Shown here: positions 58,376 through 64,000 of the stretch, piece by piece | Layout: every line of letters starts with the position of its first letter | How positions within the stretch are numbered: the first letter of the stretch is position 1 | Source of the DNA: Mactra quadrangularis | Taxonomy: Eukaryota > Mollusca > Bivalvia > Venerida > Mactridae | Length of the DNA stretch: 64,000 nt | Assembly (NCBI GenBank): GCA_025267735.1 | Contig: CM046295.1 | Location: forward strand, 12,597,167-12,661,166 | Direction: 5' to 3' | Notes under the pieces: generated by a model | Database searches by the model: none | Told to the model about the DNA's origin: nothing | Seen by the model: the letters and a program-made list of their open reading frames with translations, nothing else | Program-made: the position numbers and the translations under genes

Positions 58376-58526
58376 TAAAACATTTGGGGAAATTTTATCG
58401 CAATTTCATAGGTAGGGGAACAAAAAACTCCAAATTTGGGGAAAACTGCATGATTTTAAAGAAATTTCAAGAGGGGATTAGGCGCCTGTAAACGGCCCCT
58501 GTTATATAAGGGAAAAAAGGCCTGAT
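58376..58526 (+). repeat. dispersed repeat, copy 2 of 2
   Basis: It matches 1235-1386 (GGGGAAATTTTATCGCAATTTC, GATTTTAAAGAAATTTCAAG, GCGCCTGTAAACGGCCCCTG). The two copies are on the same strand with no visible duplication at the ends. Confidence 0.6.
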
Positions 58527-58634
58527 CATCTACACATATCCTGGCGAAAATCAATACCACGCCTTCTCTACACTTCGACTTGTTATGTATTTAAAATATA
58601 ATTAGACATGTATAGAGTATACACAGCCCGCATG

Positions 58635-59875
58635 TATATTGTTGCGCTCCGGCACTAAGGGTGCTCTTACTCGTCGTGACTACTTTAAGTCTTTGCTGCT
58701 CCTTTCTATATATAAGTACTTATAGGCTCTTTAGCCTGGTCTCTCCGTGGGGGGGGGGGGTGACAAAATGTCGAAATAAAATGGACTCCACTTAATAGTA
58801 AAATAAAATAAAAATATAACTACCCTCTGACGATTTAACTCAGTTTATTTGTGAATAACCTTAACAAAAATATAGAGAAAGATCATTCAAATAGATATCA
58901 AACAAGCAATGAAATACGCGAGCCGACAATTATCTAAGATGTATGTATTTAAATAGTAATACAACAACCAGAACTCCTATGGCTATCGTACATGTAAGAA
59001 CAATATAAGAGTTTACAAAAATCTACTAAAAGAAACAGAGTTCAGCAAACACCGTGAACTTAATGATAAACAACAATTTAAATAGCCTAGATTAATTGTA
59101 CAAAAATAATCTAATACAGTTGTCGCCGTAAATAAATAATGATTACCTTAATGAATTATAATGAATATGAAAGATCCAAAAATAAATAAGTTCCAAAAAT
59201 AAGTTAAGTTTTTAGTTGTTACTTCTTTTGCGTCTAAATGTGGAGTCCCCGAATAACTCCAAAGCAAGCCTCTTGGAACCAAGATGCACACCTGCGGCTG
59301 TGTGCAGTCCGAGTCGTGGGCGAGGCTACCCACGGCTGCATGCAGCGATAAATATGTGCACACAAGGCTGTATGCACTGGGGAACTTCATAAAATGACTG
59401 TTTAAACATAAGATCCTCTAAAATATAAGCCTATGTGTTAAAAGTGCCTAAATTGTTGTCGGCTTAAGTACATATATATACAAACATATGATTCAATAAG
59501 TAAAATACATGCATTTAAACAACTCAATTAGTAACGCCATTGTAATTATAAAATACCCTGTAGCGTGCCCCCGATCATAGAAAGTACAGTTAAGAATTAG
59601 ACCGCGAGTGTGACGTCAAAATGATGACGACATTGTATTTACAAATGGCTGACACGCGCTGTATTTAATTGACAATTAGTGTTAGAAAAATGAATAGTTA
59701 CCATACTAAACTTGGACATTAACTAAATTAACGTTGCAAATGACTTTATTAACAATAAAAGGAAATGATGTGATATAGATATAGTGGAAACCGTTTAAAT
59801 ATAGCATAAGACAGGCTTATACTTAACTAAGTACTCAGATTTTGCAAGGTAAGAGTGCCGGGCACAATATCAACT
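58635..59875. mobile_element. possible 1.2-kb element with imperfect inverted ends
   Basis: TATATTGTTGCGCTCCGGCAC ... GTGCTCTTAC near 58637 is mirrored by GTAAGAGTGCCGGGCACAATATC near 59850-59873. No target duplication or transposase was seen. The minus-strand frame at 59148-59390 shows no family similarity. The interior has CG-rich patches unlike the surroundings. Confidence 0.4.
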
Positions 59876-61965
59876 CGCGATTCAAAAGGAAAACTTGTGT
59901 TCCTGCATTTTTGATTACAATTAATAATAAAATGGGTGTGGGGATGGCGGTTGTGGGGCTAAAACCCACAACCTTTGAATTGGTAGCTAGGCTAAGCTAG
60001 CCTCATTGTATTATCATCTGGTCCGGCCTATGTGTAATAGACATATTTATATAGACATGCTTTTAAGACACAACTTAAAAATCAGGGACATCAAAGGAAA
60101 ATTGCAGTATAGTGGTTACATCATAAAAGAGATGAAAATTTTAAGTATTACATGTTTCATGACTTTTTTGTGTTTGCAAGCAAGTGAAATAAATTGAGGC
60201 CCATGCATAAGTATATTGATAATATTACTAGTACTGTAGTTATGAATTTCTCTGACAAAATTGAGTAAATATATATATATTGTTTTTGCGGCGCGTGGTT
60301 CCCATTCTCGTTCCCAAGAGGCTATCAAGATTCACGATACTAGTTAGATCGAGAACCTCAGGTACGAGAATGCTGGTTCCAAACTGATTGTAATTCAGAC
60401 AATATTTCCACCATTAAAAAAGTAATAAAGATTAAATTAGCAAACAACATTTAATTAAGCAGACAACAATTCTCTTCCTAGCTGGTCAGAGATTAGACAT
60501 GTATAATAAATAGGGAAGTATTTTTTATTCACAATTCCATCTACGTTTGTCACTGGAATTCAAACAAACATTCACAGAATTATTGTCACTAAATGCCTTA
60601 GTGTACAAAATTCTTTTTATGGTCCATATATGAGTCACATAAAATTATGACAGTATATACTACACGGGAAAACAGAACAGTTAAGTGGAAAACAGAACAG
60701 TTAAGTCCGGCTTTTCAAAGACAATGAGAGCTTATTACTATCACTCTAGTGTCGGTATCTGATGTCTCGCCATTTGTTTTGACATGCTTTAGTAATCACT
60801 TCAGTTGTATCAAAAATTTTAACTTAAGTTTACTCAAAACAGCAAAAATTGTAGTGCATTAGGACATGTTAGTTTTTTGCTATTCCGAAAATCGGATACA
60901 TAGATTCATTTATGTAAAGGCTACATTTGAAATGGGTTCATTGACTCATTGCAGGGCCTCAATGATTGTATCCATTCACCATGACATACAGAGATTTTAC
61001 TGTTATATCTCCCCACTAAAAAGCATGCAATACTTGCAGGCGCATATCAACCATTATACACTTTACGCAGGTGTGTAACCTCAATTTCAGCAATAAAAAA
61101 TCTATAAGTGCCAGGAACCCTGAGAAATAGGATGCATAACCCGTGTTAATCATTATTTGACTTCCAATGACTTTACTCCATGATTAGTCTTAGGAAATGA
61201 TTCATATTGAGCAGTACACAAATTAATTTCTATGTCTGTTTGTCAACTTTGAATCTACTTTCAAAACAGAAAGATTGTGATCAGGAAGAAACTGCATTGG
61301 TTAAGCAATGGCATTGGTAATTGATTATTCTCAGTAAAAGGTCTGCCTTTCGTCAAATATTTTTACATGGCTTCTGCCATAAGTAAGATGTACTCCAGCA
61401 CTTACATGCTTAATATGTCACTAACATAAAGATGTACATAATATTTGAATGCAGCTACATGTACTTTCAAGAATTAATGATCTATAACAGCATTTTGATT
61501 GTTTCAACAGTGTGCACTTGTTCTATATTAGATTTATTTAATCAGTAATGTTTTATTGTGTTTTAATGGTTTTGGAGTCTTATAGCTTTTAGTAATTACG
61601 CAAAATACAACTTTATTTAAAATCATTCAGTTCGAATATTTCGGGCAAAATTCATTAGAAATGAGTAGACCTCTAATAATATTGATAAATATTTTTACAC
61701 AGTGTGTTTACGTATGAGGTCATGCATCCAGATCCTCTTAATAGAGTTGATGGAGCCGCTTTGTCTATGTCACTGTTCTACTGCTGTGTGTATCAAGAGT
61801 TTAAAGTTTATGGATGTTATGCATTGCTTATTGACATATAGATTAAGTATTGTGTTAGAATGTGTACTGAAAAATTTTTAGGATTTAGAACTAAAGAAAC
61901 TAAGGATGACACGATCATAATTGTGGCATATGTAAACGTGGATACTTTACTGTTTTGTTACAAAT
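59876..61965. other. no recognisable gene
   Basis: AT-rich sequence. A weakly mirrored pair GGTTCCCATTCTCGTTCC (60297) and GGTACGAGAATGCTGGTTCC (60361) suggests a small degraded MITE. A direct repeat GGAAAACAGAACAGTTAAGT occurs twice at 60667-60705. The open stretch after 61700 is open in two frames and is not convincing as an exon. Confidence 0.35.
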
Positions 61966-62412
61966 AGATAGGGCTGTGGATCGAAGAGCTAGTGGCTTTG
62001 GGATCCGAATCACGAATTATGAGTAGCGATTCGCGAATCGAACCACTATTCACTAGTTGATGGAGAAGCATATAGGAATTCATGTTATAACAAAAATTAA
62101 GTGAAGAATTATAGAAGCTTTTACTAATTGTAAATTCATGTACTTTATATACATTTCTATTACTGGGCGTTTTATGGAAATTTTCAGTGAAAACATTTTT
62201 GTTTAAATGTGTATCAAATGAAATTTTGAATTAAATCAAAGTTTTCATTAGTAGTGTGGCTCGTTTTTAGCGGTCATTAAGCTGAAAATGTTCTTTCATT
62301 ATTTCCAAAGATAGATTGTGATTCGACGATTTCGGATGTGAAGAATATTTGTATTCGATTTTCTGGTCGGAATCGCAAGTAACGGAGTAATGGGATACTT
62401 GCAATAGCCCTA
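61966..62412. mobile_element. hAT-like MITE, TAGGGCTGTGGATCG family
   Basis: It starts TAGGGCTGTGGATCG and ends GCAATAGCCCTA. The 8-bp flanks CAAATAGA and CGAATAGA differ at one base. Subterminal GATTCGCGAATCG motifs recall the other hAT-like family here. An inverted, truncated relative is at 51955-52184. No coding capacity. Confidence 0.72.
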
Positions 62413-64000
62413 CGAATAGAGAAATGTCATGGTGATAAGTGTTGATATTTAGACCCAAAATTATTGATTTTCTCTGTAAAACTTCTATGTTGAGTGCAAA
62501 AAAAATTTGACTTCCAAAATATCTTGATGCGGTACAAATTTTGAAGTATTTTATATACAACGTATAAAATGAAAGTGGACCAAACCTGTTGACTTTTAAG
62601 TGCATTAATACAGTCATAACTTGTGGAATGTGGACAATTTTGTTACAGACTCAACAATATTCATACCTAAATAATACAGAAGGAAACAAATTGAATTTGC
62701 ACCCCTTTGAAATATACTTGGACCAAACTTTTTGATGTATAAATATAGGCTTAGGGTAAAATATGCAAATTTATACAACCTTTTTTAGATAAGTCTGTTG
62801 GAGTATGTTGAGGCATTATTATTATTAAAGTGAAACTTTTTACCCAATGTCCTACCTGTTTTTAAGACATGAATTGACCTTCAGTAATATTGTGAGTTAT
62901 TTTGAAGTTAAACTTTATTGCATTTGTTATTGAAGAATTTGTCCGAGTTCAATGGTAGAAAAACCCCTACATTTCATTTTTTTTACTTTGGACAGTGATT
63001 ATTTTATTGTATAGGTATAACACAGTGTGTATTAACCTAGATGTCTCATGGTATGTTGACCATATTCAACACAGCAAGGTGGATGTGAAGTTTGGAACAT
63101 TTAGGGATTATTGTTTGTAAAAACAATGTCATGAAATCATTATTAATACTTGTATAGTTGAACATTTTAACTTAGCGTGGTAATTTAACGAAAGACAGGT
63201 CTAACTAAAAAACAGGGAGGAATGATTGTTTTCAGAATAATTATATTTTTATCTTTATTAAAACAAGTGAGTAATATTAAAACTCATTCACTGTGCCACA
63301 TGTACAGATCATTTTGTTTTCATCACAGGGAATTGTCGAGTTACCTCCCTTTGATTTTTCAAACATACCTTTAATATACTTATATACAAGGGGTACAACT
63401 GCATTTACTTGACCACTTCATCTTGATATATTATTTTGAGAATCACAAAAAGTTCTTATACCCTAGCGGCACTTTAACGGAACGATTAAATTGATTAAAC
63501 ATAACTCTTCTAGCTATGAATATTAAATGTTTCATAGGGCAGACCGTTAATACGATTAAAGTTTCAAAAACATAAAAAACAGCACAAAAATCTCAACTCG
63601 GACAAGTTAGTGCACAGATGAAATCGACATTTCTCGAGGAAAATCGTTTTATTTTCATATTTCAAAATGACATATTTACCCCAATAAAAGAAAATATGAC
63701 AGAAAAACAATATTATTGAATAAAAATGTAATAAATATAACTCTCCACCTTGAGAGAAACACTTGCGAGCCATAAAAAGCGAAATTAACAAACTCTATTC
63801 GATAATCAATGTTGTAGCCGGTATCCTTAATTTATTCAAGAAACTTGTAAGAAACTTTTTGATTGGTTAATTTTGTAAACGAAAATCGCCAAGACTTCCG
63901 ACTAATTGACTGAATCAAATTTGGAAGATTTCGACTTTTTCGTAGTATTTTTGTTGTCTCGTTTGAAAGTAGGAAAAACCCCGTACGGTTCGTCGAATCA
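62413..64000. other. no recognisable gene at right edge
   Basis: AT-rich sequence with no exon, element ends or tandem repeat that I can support. The last 100 bases become somewhat richer in CG, but nothing specific is visible. Confidence 0.4.

Noticed and set aside
58635..59875. LTR retrotransposon
   Set aside because: The similar ends are inverted, not direct, and there is no primer-binding site, gag or pol sequence.
61700..61860. Possible further exon of the 54-kb gene after TTTTTACACAG
   Set aside because: Two different frames are open over the same stretch and neither shows clear coding bias; no donor fits the needed phase convincingly.
62267..62617. 116-codon minus-strand open frame
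   Set aside because: It overlaps the right part of the hAT-like MITE and neighbouring AT-rich sequence; no domain or splice sites.

Overview
This is a eukaryotic, AT-rich, intron-rich and transposon-rich window. The combination points to a marine mollusc, most likely a bivalve. Coding sequence is cut into short exons with GT-AG introns. Dispersed relics contain runs such as TGACCTTTGACCTTGTGACC and GTCCGTCCGTCC, short ACATGTACATGTAT runs are frequent, and tRNA-derived SINEs and MITEs are abundant. The species call is inference; no marker gene settles it. There is no sign of operons, CRISPR arrays or prokaryotic genes.

Two genes can be reconstructed exon by exon and lie tail to tail. On the + strand (about 1.4-18.4 kb) is an orthologue of MYCBPAP, the MYCBP/AMY-1-associated protein linked to the axonemal central apparatus. 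It has 16 firmly joined exons plus one likely upstream exon; the true N-terminus is missing. On the - strand (39.1 down to 27.4 kb, 3' UTR probably to about 22.5 kb) is a complete MGAT1 (GnT-I), the Golgi enzyme that starts hybrid and complex N-glycan synthesis. It has 11 coding exons and 457 residues, and every splice phase checks. Two weaker loci follow: a single unrecognised terminal-type coding exon at 50.35-50.52 kb (+), and a promoter at 53.8 kb (+; CCAAT, CRE, TATA) followed by two short coding exons of an unrecognised protein.

The rest is mostly repeats. Minisatellites with units of 26, about 35, 46, 40, 58 and 37 bp lie in introns or UTRs of the two main genes. DNA transposons with clear terminal inverted repeats and target-site duplications include hAT-like (8 bp), a Mutator-like family (9 bp, three copies), elements beginning CAG and ending CTG (5-6 bp), and Tc1/mariner types. 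Two mariner transposase relics and one LINE C-terminal relic are recognisable. Several insertions are nested. At least three tRNA-derived SINE families are present.

The most unusual structure is a 46-bp minisatellite in MGAT1. Its unit is a copy of the last 17 bases of coding exon 3 plus the 5' splice site, so seven exact GTAAGT decoys follow the real donor at 46-nt spacing. Use of any of them would insert an in-frame stop. A second minisatellite in the same gene abuts the acceptor of the exon that carries the catalytic EDD motif.
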